Origin: Trichomonas vaginalis G3
Taxonomy: Eukaryota; Parabasalia; Trichomonadida; Trichomonadidae
Reading direction: 5' to 3'
Length of the DNA: 64,000 nucleotides
Assembly (NCBI RefSeq): GCF_026262505.1
Contig: NC_067206.1
Coordinates: forward strand, 35,355,896-35,419,895
Both the position numbers and the translations under genes were made by a program. Positions 39,112 to 49,575 of this stretch are shown here, piece after piece. The notes beneath the pieces are model-generated. The model was given only the letters and a program-made list of their open reading frames with translations. It searched no databases and had not been told where the DNA came from. The number at the start of each line of letters is the position of its first letter. The stretch's first letter is position 1.

Positions 39112-40765
39112 ATGTACGCCGCTCAGAATATAACGCCAACAGTTTTGGATGCTATGAATGGAAATGTTTCCGAATGGTATAACGAATGCGACAATGCCAT
39201 TAGAAGGTCAGAAATAGTTCCTGGAACTTACGAATATACAACTGCTGTTTCTTATGGAAATGTAGGTGAGTTTGGAGAAGGTTCTTCAACAACAGTAGAT
39301 ATTGCTTGCGACAGGTTTCATATTATTTCTATGACAACTCATTCTTATACGTGGAACAAGACATTGAAATAAAACCTTCTGCCAAGTTGTCTGACAAGAA
39401 AGGTTGCAATGGAATTTTCTATGTCGGATACCATAATGCTCCAGAAGTTTTCATGGGATATAAGATATATTCTAACTCTGACTTAGTTCAAACAGTAACA
39501 TGGGCAAACTATGAATGGTTCGCTTTGAGAAACTCAGTACAACACAAGCTAGAGAACAAACAGACCAGTATGCAAATATTGAGAAAAATAAGAAGACTTG
39601 ACCCTAACGTTCCAGGAGTTTATGTTAACCTTTCTGGTTCAGATGGAACTGCTGCCACTAAGTAAAACTGAAACTTAGAGTTCCTTTGTCATCTTTCCTC
39701 ATCTTCAGGTTTTTAAGATACTTGCCAAACTGGGCAGGAAAAATTTCTATCGAACTTACTCAAGCAAAAATAACTTAGTCATTGCACCAACACAAGACCC
39801 ATTCACTCTTACAGAAGTAGTGGGAACAAATAAAATGTCATTCGCCGACTTTTGCAAAAACAAAGTTGACTTAGACTTGGTTTCTCAACCTCAACACTGA
39901 AGTAAACTATTATTTCAATGCTGCTGGAGATGCTTGGGACCCAGTTAAGTTCACATGCGAAAAGTTTGAATGCAAGAGAATAGAAAGCAGACTTGGCAGT
40001 CTATATGTTGGACCCAGATATTTCAAATGCTTTAGCTGCCAAAATATATTGCAGTTCCACTTATGTTCCCTATACACCAAATATCTGTCAAAGACTTTGC
40101 AGGTGAAGTTGGAAACCAAAGTGCTGACCAGGTGCAAGAACAGATTGCTTTAACAACTGCAATGAAACATGCAGATACTATGTTTGTACTGTTCAGACGA
40201 ACTATAAATGACTATTCTTGTTCTACAACCCTGGTATTAAATATCATATAAACATAGATGGCAAAATACTATCCAAGAGAAGAATATTCTACAGTTGAGG
40301 ATATGAGGTCATACAACTTGACATTAGATGCTATGAACTTTAACAACAACTTCACAACAACCATTAACCCTGAAATGCAAAGTTCTATTATGCCATATGT
40401 GAAAGTATGGACTCATGCAGGAGCTCAAAAAACTCAATATACAAATGGAGACCGTTCAAACTTTTGGCTTGGCATTCCATTTGCTGACTCAGAAGACTTT
40501 ATGGGTGGTATTTCAACTGTTGTACAGTTCAAATACAATATACTGGTGACAGAGACGGTCCAGATGAATTGAAAGCAAAGAAGTTTACAAACCAATAGCA
40601 CTTTTCACGGAAGATGCTCTTTTGAAGATTCGTTCGATGAAACCTGCTGGGGCTCCTCAGATTGGTATAACGACAGCTTCCATCGAGCAGATTTTGGCAG
40701 CAGGTCAGTAAGTTGTTCTTGAACTGACTTCTCTCCGTCAAATATTGACAGTACGCCAGTTTTGA
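39112..40765 (+). pseudogene. Polinton major capsid protein, element B (broken)
   Basis: The start MYAAQNITPTVLDAMNGNVS, the block LRVPLSSFLIFRFLRYLPNW and the later MPYVKVWTHAGAQKTQYTNG are typical of trichomonad Polinton capsid proteins and differ clearly from the element A version. The leader TTTTTACTCATATGAA precedes the ATG. The gene is heavily broken, in at least five places, so this copy is old. Confidence 0.75.
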
Positions 40766-40790
40766 CATAAATTGTATTATAAACTTTCCT

Positions 40791-41024
40791 TTAGAAAATA
40801 TCGGTCAGTTTTGTTGTTATATTTTTGTCAACGTCAAGAACTTTCACCATCTCGGTTATACCAACTTTCTTTGCTTTATGAAAATATTTTGGTTCAGCAA
40901 AGACTGCTATTCTATAACATTTTCCATTGTTTGTATAAAGAACTATTCTATCAATGAACTTGTATTGTTTGTGTGTGTAAACTTTGTTTTGCTTCAATTC
41001 GAAGAGATACTCAAATACGTCCAT
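40791..41024 (-). CDS. Element B small hypothetical protein
   Basis: 77 residues (MDVFEYLFELKQNKVYTHKQ...), beta-rich and basic. It lies on the reverse strand between the capsid gene and the Cys-Cys-Gly gene and starts about 17 bases from the latter's divergent start. The shared spacer holds the B/C leader TTTTTATTCTAAGTAAAATG read rightward. Family unknown. Confidence 0.5.
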   Translation of the reverse strand: MDVFEYLFELKQNKVYTHKQYKFIDRIVLYTNNGKCYRIAVFAEPKYFHKAKKVGITEMVKVLDVDKNITTKLTDIF

Positions 41025-41041
41025 CTTTTTATTCTAAGTAA

Positions 41042-41622
41042 AATGTCATTTCCGAAAAATAGAAGCGTAAGTGTTTCAAAGGTTTAATGGCGATGGCAGA
41101 TGTGAAGTTAAATTCACCAACTCAAACAAACAGTCAAAGTGTTGTTGTCAATGTCAAAGAAAGAGATGTTGAAGTGGGGAAACCATACGAAGACGAAGAT
41201 GGTATAACAAAAGTTCCTGTAAAAGAACAACCAACATATCCTGAAGTTAGCAGAGACTTAAGTTCTGTTGCAGATATTCGAAACGACTACCAACAACTTA
41301 AAGAAAACTTAAAACTCAGGAGAAGATTGTCAGGCTTTGGGTATAATGTTAAACTTGGTCGAACACAACCCTGTAAAAGTGAACTCATATGTCATCGCAC
41401 CTCATGAAATTTTGAAAGAAACTATTGAAACTTTTGACAGAGGCAGACGATATAAACATCAAAGAAATAGAACCTGACATTGCTTGCTGTGGTGTTTCAT
41501 ACAATGTCATTGACAAGATATACGTTATGAAAGGAGGTGAAACGTTGAACTTAAAATATAGTTTCCCAGACGTCATAAAAATATTTGACGACCACAACAT
41601 TTCATTAAAATTTACTTGCTAA
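41042..41622 (+). pseudogene. Conserved Cys-Cys-Gly family protein, element B copy (broken)
   Basis: The hydrophilic N-terminal half (SVVVNVKERDVEVGKPYEDE) and the C-terminal core (EIEPDIACCGVSYNVIDKIY, ending DDHNISLKF) match the intact relative at 60,953-61,567. It has about two breaks. The gene position, between capsid and penton-like genes, is close to that in the other elements. Function unknown. Confidence 0.55.
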
Positions 41623-41627
41623 GTAAA

Positions 41628-42431
41628 TGGCAGAAGACATAGTGGTTTATACTATTACGACTAAAAACCCTGAGTCATATAATTCTATAACAACAACTTA
41701 CAAAGTCCTCAAGGACGATATTGTAAACTAACTTAAACACGATGACGACTAAAGCCTGTTTTGCTCTTTTGACACCAGAAGACTTTGTTGTTGTGAATGG
41801 TAAAAATACTTCTTTGAAGATACTTACTCAGATATACCACCAACAGGTTTTGTTGACTTATTTAATACTTTAAGGACGGATGTAACATGTGCTGCAACTA
41901 GAGCAGGTTTCATTATGTTTGGATGTCCGACTGAGTTTACTATAAACGATATGAGCTATAATACAAAACTTATATCTGGTTTTTACTACCAACAGTTTCC
42001 TATAACAGGAAAAGGTGTCATACAAGGTTTGTCTGTTCCATTGACTTTAAGTACACCTATTTTATATATTGTTTCAAAACTTAGGTTCAAAGTGCTATTC
42101 GAATGTCGACAGAAACTACTATGACCAAAAGATACTCATGCGTATAAACAACACTTTCTCTGCTGGTTTGCCTATTGTTCATTCGAATGCAGAATTTTCA
42201 GCTTTAGTAAACTCAAACACTTTAGCAAACATAAACTTAACCTTAGTTGACGCAAACTTTGTTCCTGTAAAACTTTTATGTCCTATGTATTTGTCAATGA
42301 CGGCAGAAAGTTTCGAATTGGAAGATGCAACTGGTGAAAGTATTGTATTACAAGAACAACTTCAACAACAAATAGCTCAAGAACAACAAATGCAACAAAT
42401 GGAACAAATGCAACAACAAAGTCAAGAATAA
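41628..42431 (+). pseudogene. Penton-like virion-type protein, element B copy (broken)
   Basis: It begins MAEDIVVYTITTKNPESYNS. The C-terminal block NTLANINLTLVDANFVPVKL matches the element A (12,977) and C (61,794) proteins, followed here by a Gln-rich tail (EQQMQQMEQMQQQSQE). The gene is broken in about three places. Structural role inferred from position after the Cys-Cys-Gly gene. Confidence 0.5.
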
Positions 42432-42459
42432 AAAAAATATTTTTTTTTATTTTTATAAA
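42432..42459 (+). promoter_or_regulatory. AT-rich leader before the element B helicase
   Basis: AAAATATTTTTTTTTATTTT then TATAAA before ATG. Similar AAATATTTTTTTATTTT leaders precede the genes starting at 43,730, 47,779 and 51,962. Confidence 0.45.
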
Positions 42460-43679
42460 ATGTACAGAATAGACGTTTCAGATTTTTATGACTTCCAAGC
42501 CTTCAGAAATATGTGTCCATTTCGAGACTATAACAAAGCAGTCGAGAATTTGAAACGTTTAGTCATTTACGTCGACTCTGCCCCAGAATGTTATGTCATG
42601 AAAGAATGGGATGTTGTCTTTAACAAACCAAGAGCAACCATAGTTTCAGAACAAGAATGTAGACAGAAACTTAAGAAAATAAAAGTCGTACAAGTTGGTA
42701 TGAAGATGTTAGATGCTTGGGATATCTTATTGTCAAAGTTAGAAGATTTTTCAGTTCGTGGTATAAAGTTCTATACACCATCTCCAAACTTCTATTCTAT
42801 CTTCACTGGATATAAATACGAACAAGTAGAATGGAAAGAAAATGTTATAGAAGCTTGGTTAGACCATGTCAAAGAAATTATATGCAATGGAAACGAAAGA
42901 GTCTATGAGTATATCTTATGTTGGTTGCAAACATCTTACAACATCCAAGTGCTAAAAATGAAACTGCTCTCATTATAATTGGAAAACAAGGAACTGGTAA
43001 GAACACTTTCTTTACAGATATCTTATGCAAACTGTTAGAGGGCTATTCGAACCCTTATGACAAACTTAGAAAACATCTGCGGTAAATTTAACTCTTCAAT
43101 AGAGAATATGAAACTTATAGTATGTAACGAACTTCAAAGTATAGATACAACAAAGGTTTTAAACTCAGATGCTTTGAAGAGTCTTATAACAGACAAAGTT
43201 GGAGTTGTTGAAAGAAAATATAAAGACCAAAGAGTTTGTGAAAATGTTGCAAATTTCATCATGGTTTCAAACAATGTTGTTCCGATGAAGTTAGAAAGTT
43301 CTGACAGAAGATATGTAGTTGTCAGAACGTCAGATTCTCATATGCAAGATACAGAATATTTTGACGACTTAGCAGAAACTTTGACACCTAACTTTTACAA
43401 CCACTTGTTCTCATATTTCATGACATTAGATATTTCAAAGTTCAATCCAAGACAAATTCACATACCGAAGAAAGACAAACATTGTTAGAAGCAAACAAGA
43501 GTGTATATGAACTGTTTATAGATGAGACTAACTTTGAGTGTTTAGATGAAAGGTCATTGTACGATTCGTATAAACAGTATTGTCAAGAATATGGTTATAT
43601 GGCAGCTTCTAAACGAACATTCTTGGCAAATGTCAAAAGTCTTTTAGATGTTCAGAACGGCGTATATACAAAGAAATAA
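42460..43679 (+). pseudogene. SF3 (D5-like) helicase, element B (broken)
   Basis: DAWDILLSKLEDFSVRGIKF, ENICGKFNSSIENMKLIVCN, SLITDKVGVVERKYKDQRVC and VANFIMVSNNVVPMKLESSD align block by block with the helicase half of the element A protein (for example SVANFIFVTNNVYPVKIEVG). A Walker A region (GKQGTGKN) is recognisable in the DNA. No prim-pol part is seen. The gene has about two breaks. Known role: replicative unwinding. Confidence 0.8.
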
Positions 43680-43729
43680 TTTTTCTGAGTAAATTTTAAA
43701 AAAAAATATTTTTTTATCCGATAGAAAAG

Positions 43730-44146
43730 ATGACGAAATTCATCTCAGTCAACAAGTACATGTCAGGACTTAAAGAAGAACTAGACCCATTCACATATTT
43801 GAATGTTTACTTCTACCATTTTGAAAAGTCTTCATTCAGCAAAGTTTGGAACATCGAACCAGTTAAGTTTGCTGTTGTGACTAAAATGGTGCGAAATTTG
43901 AAGACTTAGACATAGAAGGTTTGTTAGCAGTCAAAGAAAGTTTTGACAGAAGGTTTTCAAAACTCGAAGAAGGTAAAGCATACAAACTTGTTATACCTTA
44001 TGAACCAAAGAAAGCAGACGACTATGAATATTATAGTCTAAGATAGTTGAAGTTCAAGGTAAATTGGGTAAAAAGATTTTAGAGTCTAAGCCAGTGTTTG
44101 CTCCTAAGAGGAAGAGAACATTGACATTGACCCAGAAATGTTCTAA
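43730..44146 (+). pseudogene. Element B hypothetical protein (broken)
   Basis: It begins MTKFISVNKYMSGLKEELDP after an AATATTTTTTTATCC leader. Later blocks (GLLAVKESFDRRFSKLEEGK, YKLVIPYEPKKADDYEYYS) keep a coding character. The gene is broken about twice. It lies between the helicase and a convergent reverse-strand gene. I do not recognise it; a replication accessory (for example single-strand-binding-like) would fit the place but is a guess. Confidence 0.4.
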
Positions 44147-44218
44147 AAATAAAATTTTATTTTTACATGTCAAATTTCTTTTTCTCTGGAACTGGTTCAG
44201 GTTCTTTCTTCTCTTCTT

Positions 44219-44617
44219 CTACTTTCTTTTCTTTCTTTTCTCTCTCTTCTTCTTCTCTGGTGGAGTTATGTCAAATTTGGCGCAACCATATTTATGTAAA
44301 AGTTCTTTGTCCTTTAATAGCTCTTCTATTCTGTTTTCTATTTCATCTTCAAGAACAGCGCATGTGTCTTCTTTGCATTCTAAGAACTTTTGTTGGACTT
44401 CATCTTTCCAATCGGCGTCATCTCTGTCAACAAGTCTGTCATTGACAAATTTTAAGACTGCTCTGCTTAATGTTTTATGGTTCTTGTCATATTCCAGAAA
44501 CAGAACTTTAGAAACAAATTCACCTTTCTTGTTTACACTATGTAAGATTTTATGGTCGACAGATGTTTTGCTGTCGAAAAGCTTGTCTCGAATATAGATA
44601 GCGAAATCGCTAGACAT
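44219..44617 (-). CDS. Element B charged hypothetical protein
   Basis: About 132 residues from the ATG at 44,617 (MSSDFAIYIRDKLFDSKTSV). Helical and acidic in the middle (DDADWKDEVQQKFLECKEDT, EIENRIEELLKDKELLHKYG), very basic at the end (PPEKKKREKRKKRK). It is divergent from the packaging ATPase, whose start is 38 bases away. The basic tail suggests nucleic-acid binding. Family unknown. Confidence 0.5.
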   Translation of the reverse strand: MSSDFAIYIRDKLFDSKTSVDHKILHSVNKKGEFVSKVLFLEYDKNHKTLSRAVLKFVNDRLVDRDDADWKDEVQQKFLECKEDTCAVLEDEIENRIEELLKDKELLHKYGCAKFDITPPEKKKREKRKKRK

Positions 44618-44654
44618 TTTCAAAAAGATAAAAATTTTAATTTTTCTAAAAAAT

Positions 44655-45528
44655 ATGTTAGAAAAAAAGTTTGCTGACATTGACAAGAAATTTGAGAATG
44701 TTTTAAATAAGAACAAGAGGAAGTTGGAAAATGCTCAGATAAAACCCATACATGACAAGTTCCTATTTGCTCAGAATGGTATAACAGGTCTAATTGCACC
44801 GCCTGGGTCGGGTAAGACTTTCACTTATCTTAAAATGGCTGCACAACAACAAGAACTAGATGAGAAGAACCCATTCTATGAGTTAGTAGTCATTTGTAGT
44901 ACTTCTGGTCAATTTGACCAAACCGTCAATTCGTTCAAAGATATTATAAAAAAGTCTAAGTTAGTATGTATAAAAGACTCTGAGTTGTTAGATTGGATAA
45001 AGAAGTACCAAAGAAGAGTTTTGAAGTACAATGCTATAAATGAGTATATAAACTCGAAGTTTAAAGACCCAAATGAGGAAATGCAGAGAATATTAGAGAA
45101 GAAACACTTCCGAAACAAACAGAAAGAGATAGAATACATTTCGAAGAAATTGCAATCTTACGATTGGAAGACTTACCCTCACAGATGTCTTCTTATCTTA
45201 GATGACTTTGCTTCTCATCCTTTGTTAAAGAACAGAGAACAAGACATGTGTCGAATTCTTAAGAAGCTCAGACACTTTAACATCTCAGTTGTCATTTGTG
45301 TACAGACAGCCAAGAGTTTAAGTAAGGATGTTAAAAGAATACTTACTGATATCATACTTTTCCCTGGATTGTCCGAAGACGATTTCATGAACTTATGAAG
45401 AGTCCATGGCAGGTAAGTTTGACAGACATGAACTCTGGGAGAAGTACAAAGTCATACAAGACCCTCATACTTCTTTCAGAATTCACATCTACGCGAACAA
45501 AGTTCAAATTGTAAAAAGTCAAGCTTGA
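44655..45528 (+). pseudogene. A32-like DNA-packaging ATPase, element B (broken)
   Basis: Walker A LIAPPGSGKTFTYLK, Walker B CLLILDDFASHPLL, and VVICVQTAKSLSKDVKRILT followed by DIILFPGLSEDDF match the other two copies. The conserved end (IHIYANKVQIVKS) compares with IHIMTNTIKVKNI in element C. It has about one break. Known role: genome packaging into capsids. Confidence 0.85.
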
Positions 45529-45745
45529 AAAATGTAAGTGTTTGAGTCTTAGTCTGTTGTGGTGCTGGGGCTGTCGGTTCTTCTGGCTTTGGAAGGCATT
45601 CAGGAAGAGGAACGTCGGACATTCGTTTGTGTCCTGTCGGAAGGAAGAGTTCTTCCTGTCGGAAGGAAAATTTTTTCCTGTTGGAAGGAAGGACTCGGAA
45701 TGCCAGAAGGACTCGGACAAGACAATTTACCTTATAGAGCTACCT
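45511..45745 (-). repeat. Partial duplicate of the Pro-rich gene start and CTGTCGGAAGGAAG repeats
   Basis: About 45,575-45,700 copies the start region of the gene at 48,912 (TCTGGCTTTGGAAGGC, GAGGAACGTCGGACATTCG) and the adjacent CTGTCGGAAGGAAGAGTTCT repeat. It then copies the start of the gene at 49,160 (ACTCGGAATGCCAGAAGGA). One block holding two divergent gene starts has therefore been copied about 3.3 kb away. Confidence 0.7.
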
Positions 45746-45779
45746 GAGCCATCTGAAGTCAAGACCAAAAATAAACGCT

Positions 45780-46391
45780 TTACATGTATTTTTCAGCAAC
45801 TTCGTCAAATAATTTTATAGCTTTATCTATCTCATCTACTTCAAACGTTTCTTTACCTTTTATGGGAGCACCATACATTTTCTCAAACTTTTCAAGTAGT
45901 TCTGTTTCTGCAGCTCTCATATCGTTAACAAACACAACCTTGACTCTATTGACTGTACTGTCATATCTTTGAGTTATATTATATGTTCTTCCTATCTTAT
46001 ATCTCTTTGTATTGAAGTCCTTCGGTTTCTGAACGATGTAAAGTAAGCCTTCACTGCAACGTTCCGTATCGAATGAACCATATGTTATGAAGTTATATCC
46101 AACAACTGGGTCTAACCATAACAAAACTACTGGTATAAGACTTTTGTCTATAAGATATGCTGTAGTTCCATGAAATCTTACCGATATCATAAGCTCAGGA
46201 TTTCTTGTCAAAATTTTCTGAGTTGAAGCAATTTTAACCCAGTCGTTTGTTTTCTTTCCAGATGGAGATATAATGTCTGACAAAGAATATTTGTTGTATT
46301 TCTTTGAGTATCTTACGTTTAAATCACCAATTCTAACCACTTTAGTGTTATTGTCTATCTTTCTAACTGTTTCAAACTCAATGTTTAACAT
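45780..46391 (-). CDS. KilA-N-like / T5orf172 (GIY-YIG) domain protein
   Basis: 203 residues. The first 100 resemble a divergent KilA-N region (RYSKKYNKYSLSDIISPSGK, NDWVKIASTQKILTRNPELM). The C-terminal half matches the T5orf172/MUG113 form of the GIY-YIG nuclease fold (LLYIVQKPKDFNTKRYKIGR, ITQRYDSTV, AAETELLEKFEKMYGAP). This fusion is common in large DNA viruses. Its leader TTTTATTTTGTATGTAAGAA is nearly identical to that of the element A KilA-N gene. Nuclease or regulatory role inferred. Confidence 0.75.
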   Translation of the reverse strand: MLNIEFETVRKIDNNTKVVRIGDLNVRYSKKYNKYSLSDIISPSGKKTNDWVKIASTQKILTRNPELMISVRFHGTTAYLIDKSLIPVVLLWLDPVVGYNFITYGSFDTERCSEGLLYIVQKPKDFNTKRYKIGRTYNITQRYDSTVNRVKVVFVNDMRAAETELLEKFEKMYGAPIKGKETFEVDEIDKAIKLFDEVAEKYM

Positions 46392-46489
46392 TTCCTGTTC
46401 TTACATACAAAATAAAAAAAAATATTTTAAAAAAACTAGCTTTTATTTTCTATCTTAAGGAAATTCATGAAATTTGGTCATTTTTTTCA

Positions 46490-46870
46490 GCAAAAATATA
46501 TTTTAGGGTAGATGGTTAGATCTAACCTGTTTTCTAACCTCTTTTCTACCCCATATGTCCTTACTGAAAAAGTATGTGTTCCATATGTCATTTTACTCAG
46601 AATTTTATACAGAATTCAGCAAAAATATATTTTAGGGTAGATGGTTAGATCTAACCTCTTTTCTAACCTCTTTTCTACCCCAGTTATTTTATAAGCGTTT
46701 TACATGGTAAACGTTATTTTTTAAATTTTGTGAAAACTCAACGGTTTGACACAAGCCCTAAAATATATTTTACTCAGAATTTTACTCAGAATTCAATAAA
46801 AATATATTTTAGGGTAGATGGTTAGATCTAACCTGTTTTCTAACCTCTTTTCTACCCCAGTTATTTTATA
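46490..46870 (+). repeat. Three palindrome-centred repeat blocks
   Basis: Blocks at about 46,500, 46,630 and 46,808 each read AATATATTTTAGGGTAGATG, then GTTAGATCTAACC, then TTTTCTAACC and TTTCTACCCC. At the centre is the perfect palindrome GGTTAGATCTAACC; TAACC half-sites then recur every 12 bases. TTATAAGCGTTTTACATGG also repeats between blocks. Confidence 0.9.
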
Positions 46871-46957
46871 AGCGTTTTACATGGTAAACATTGTGAATTC
46901 GTGAAATTCTAAACAATTTTGTGGCTTCGATTTCTTCACGAAGGATATCGAATGTTT

Positions 46958-47779
46958 TCACAATGCCGAAAGTTTCTTTATATTTCTTCTTGACATCTGA
47001 AAAAGGAAATCGTCAGCTGTTGGATAGTTTTTGTTTAGAAATGTCAACATGTCCATTTTATCTTCTGCTGGTTTCTCTGCCTCCCTCTTTAAGTCAGCAT
47101 AGTCGTTTCGCATACGTTCTATCTCTTTGACGGAGTAGTTATATTTCCTCATTGCTGCTTTACATTTAGAACATTGTGGGTTCATTTTTGCGTTATATTC
47201 TGAAACCTTACCTGCTAGTATGACTAAGGCGTCAATTGCTCTCTTTAACTCAAAAGTTGCGGGTTTTATCTGTTCATTCCATATCTTACCTCTTCTATCT
47301 TTATCTCTTATCTGCCATACACATTCAGCAACTAACGAAACAAAGTTGTCGTAGGTCTTAAACTCCCCAGATTTGTATATGTCAGAGATGTTCTTATATA
47401 CCATATCGCAATCTTTGTCCATGACTTTGTGGTTGCAATGAAATCCAAGAAACTCATAGTTAACCTTTCGTATGAACTTCTTTATTTCTACTGAGTCAGT
47501 TGCTTTGACTTCTATTTCATCGAATTCTGGAATAGTAAGCTTTTGTTGTTGGATTTCAGGAAGTTTAGGTAGATGGTCAATAATATCCTGCATTTCATAA
47601 AGATATTCTTCATCTGTTTCATCTTTTGCAGTGCAATCTAAATCTCCTTGGAGAAGTTCTTGCTTTATCTTCTGGATTTCTGTTTCGAAAGTATATGAAG
47701 AAGGAATGAAGCTTTTCATCTCTACTAACATTGAAGTTGGGTTCATGACTAACGAGTTTGGTGCTGTTGTTGCTAACAT
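46958..47779 (-). CDS. Element B hypothetical protein with CxxC pair
   Basis: About 273 residues from the ATG at 47,779 (MLATTAPNSLVMNPTSMLVE). Helical, with an acidic first half, NPQCSKCKAAMRKYNYSVKE near 210 and a basic end. Leader ATTTTTATTGTAAGAAC as in the KilA-N genes. The 3' end is uncertain, since coding-like sequence seems to run on towards 46,905. No family recognised. Confidence 0.5.
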   Translation of the reverse strand: MLATTAPNSLVMNPTSMLVEMKSFIPSSYTFETEIQKIKQELLQGDLDCTAKDETDEEYLYEMQDIIDHLPKLPEIQQQKLTIPEFDEIEVKATDSVEIKKFIRKVNYEFLGFHCNHKVMDKDCDMVYKNISDIYKSGEFKTYDNFVSLVAECVWQIRDKDRRGKIWNEQIKPATFELKRAIDALVILAGKVSEYNAKMNPQCSKCKAAMRKYNYSVKEIERMRNDYADLKREAEKPAEDKMDMLTFLNKNYPTADDFLFQMSRRNIKKLSAL

Positions 47780-47859
47780 GTTCTTACAATAAAAATAAAA
47801 AAATATTTTTTTAAAAAAAACCAACTTTATTTTTTATTTCGGGAAAACTCATGACAAAT

Positions 47860-48030
47860 TCAAGAGGGTAGAAAAGAGGTTAGAAAACAGGTTAGATATA
47901 CCCATCTACCCTAAAATATATTTTTGCCGAATTCTGAGTAAAACTCATGACAAATTCAAGAGGGTAGAAAAGAGGTTAGAAAACAGGTTAGATCTAACCT
48001 TCTACCCTAAAATATATTTTTGGGTGTAAA
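47860..48030 (-). repeat. Two inverted palindrome-centred blocks
   Basis: At about 47,868 and 47,962, in the reverse orientation to those at 46,500-46,860: GGGTAGAAAAGAGGTTAG, then AACAGGTTAGATC, then TAACCTTCTACCC. The first block carries GGTTAGATATACCC, an imperfect version of the palindrome. Confidence 0.9.
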
Positions 48031-48076
48031 ATTCAAATTGTAAAAAGTCAAGCTTGAAAAATCTAAGTTTTTAGTC

Positions 48077-48256
48077 TTAGTAAGATGGTAGCTTCTTAAA
48101 GCATATGCCGTCCTTGAGTTTTATGTACGTGAAGAGAAGTACAATGAATTCAATTACGAGTACAATTGCAATGACAACTAAGGCAACTATTTTTGTCTTT
48201 TGCCAGCAAGAGTACTTCTTCTCTTCCAATGGTTCGGCAGAACTATACTCACTCAT
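48077..48256 (-). CDS. Element B single-pass membrane protein
   Basis: 59 residues from MSEYSSAEPLEEKKYSCWQK. One strong membrane helix (IVALVVIAIVLVIEFIVLLF) at about 22-42 is followed by a short basic tail (KKLPSY). Its ATG overlaps the stop of the upstream gene (ATGA), so the two may be co-expressed. Role unknown; small membrane proteins are common in virus-like elements. Confidence 0.55.
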   Translation of the reverse strand: MSEYSSAEPLEEKKYSCWQKTKIVALVVIAIVLVIEFIVLLFTYIKLKDGICFKKLPSY

Positions 48257-48912
48257 GAGAAATGCCAAAACGGTTTAATAGAAAAAGTGTCATTTTTTTC
48301 ATGTCCGAAGACTCGAAGGTGCAACACTTCCAAAATACCGACGAACTCAGAAGAGCAGCATGGCAGTATCTTCTTGACAACTTCTTTGAGTTCTCCAGGT
48401 ACACCTTGGAAAATGCTGAAGAACTCCGACACAGAGAATTTGGAGAAATTGCGCATGTTCTTGAGAGCTCCAACTGTAAATGGTTGTAGGATGAAGAGTC
48501 TCTCAGACTGCTTGAGGTAGTCTTCACGGTCACGAACCGAATCTGTGGTACGAGTCGAATCGGTCGATTTGAGGGAAGAGACTGAAAGCCTGTCGTCTTC
48601 CATAGGGGCTGTGGCATAATCTTTGCGTAAACGGTTCAGACCTTCTTCGAAGTCTTGGTCTCTCTTCGATTGAGATTGAGATTGGAATTGTGGGGCAGGG
48701 TTTTGTATAAACATCCAAGGGTTGGGGAAGTAAGGCATAGGCTGAGGAGGGTAGTTCGGGAAGCCTTGTGGTGGGTAGTAACCTTGAGGTGGAAATTGGT
48801 AGTAAATCGGAGGTACTTGCTGGAACTGAGGTTGCTGAGGAGACTGTTGTGGTTCTGCAGCTTTCGGTTCTTCTGGCTTTGGAAGGCGTTCAGGAAGAGG
48901 AACGTCAGTCAT
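48253..48912 (-). CDS. Element B proline/glutamine-rich protein
   Basis: About 219 residues from MTDVPLPERLPKPEEPKAAE. Residues 15-85 are Pro/Gln/Tyr-rich (YYQFPPQGYYPPQGFPNYPP). The rest is charged, with a hydrophobic helical end (VVKKILPCCSSEFVGILEVL). The frame is also open upstream through the CTGTCGGAAGG repeats, but the duplicate at 45,600 shares this ATG, so I start here. It overlaps the membrane-protein gene by 4 bases. Function unknown. Confidence 0.5.
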   Translation of the reverse strand: MTDVPLPERLPKPEEPKAAEPQQSPQQPQFQQVPPIYYQFPPQGYYPPQGFPNYPPQPMPYFPNPWMFIQNPAPQFQSQSQSKRDQDFEEGLNRLRKDYATAPMEDDRLSVSSLKSTDSTRTTDSVRDREDYLKQSERLFILQPFTVGALKNMRNFSKFSVSEFFSIFQGVPGELKEVVKKILPCCSSEFVGILEVLHLRVFGHEKNDTFSIKPFWHFS

Positions 48913-48924
48913 CCGTTTGTGTCC

Positions 48925-49165
48925 TGTCGGAAGGAAGAACTTTTCCTGTCGGAAGGAAGAACTTTTTCTGTCGGAAGGAAGAACTTTTTCTGTCGGAAGG
49001 AAAAACTTTTTCTGAAGTTCGACCAAAAAGTTCTCAATTTTCGAAAATTTGAATGGTTTACGGACGGACAACTGGAAGAGTTCTTCCTGTCGGAAGGAAA
49101 AATTTTTTCTGTCGGAAGGAAAATTTTTTCCAGTTGTCGGGAAAACATTTTCCTGTCGGATGGAA
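48925..49165 (+). repeat. CTGTCGGAAGGAAGAACTTT tandem repeats between divergent genes
   Basis: Two runs of about 22-23 bp units, CTGTCGGAAGGAARAACTTTT (one base may vary), at about 48,925-49,015 and 49,085-49,165. They are separated by about 70 unrelated bases and lie between the divergent genes at 48,912 and 49,160. The same repeat accompanies the duplicate at 45,640. Confidence 0.85.
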
Positions 49166-49534
49166 GGACTCGGAATGCCAGAAGGATTTGACGAGGCAAT
49201 TTACCTAATTGAAATTAACGACTGCGTAAAAGACTACTTGCGCAAGGTCATGAAGCCCAAGGTCAAGTTCACCACTATTTCTGGAAGGTCTACACTTCAG
49301 CTCGAGACTTCGACTGGAATTCCAATTCAAATACCAGACGGGACAGCCTACGATGGCATAAAGGACGCCAAAAGAGAAGCTCTTGTTAAGTTCCTAAACA
49401 AACGTCCTTGGATAAAAATACCAAACAAGGAGAACCCCCTACCCCATATGAAATTGGCAATTCAGTCTCTCCTTCACTTCTCTGGTCAGCCGTTCTACAT
49501 AACCTGTGAAGGCGACATTCAGCCAGTTCAGTAA
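49160..49534 (+). CDS. Element B hypothetical protein
   Basis: About 124 residues; the ATG at 49,175 is an alternative start (MPEGFDEAIYLIEINDCVKD). Mixed alpha/beta look: KVKFTTISGRSTLQLETSTG, then EALVKFLNKRPWIKIPNKEN, ending FSGQPFYITCEGDIQPVQ. Its 5' end is partly duplicated at 45,690 and its 3' end at 50,953-51,070. No family recognised. Confidence 0.45.
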   Translation: MEGLGMPEGFDEAIYLIEINDCVKDYLRKVMKPKVKFTTISGRSTLQLETSTGIPIQIPDGTAYDGIKDAKREALVKFLNKRPWIKIPNKENPLPHMKLAIQSLLHFSGQPFYITCEGDIQPVQ

Positions 49535-49575
49535 ACCTTAACGTTTAGAGTAAAAACATTTTTTTCATTTTTTGA

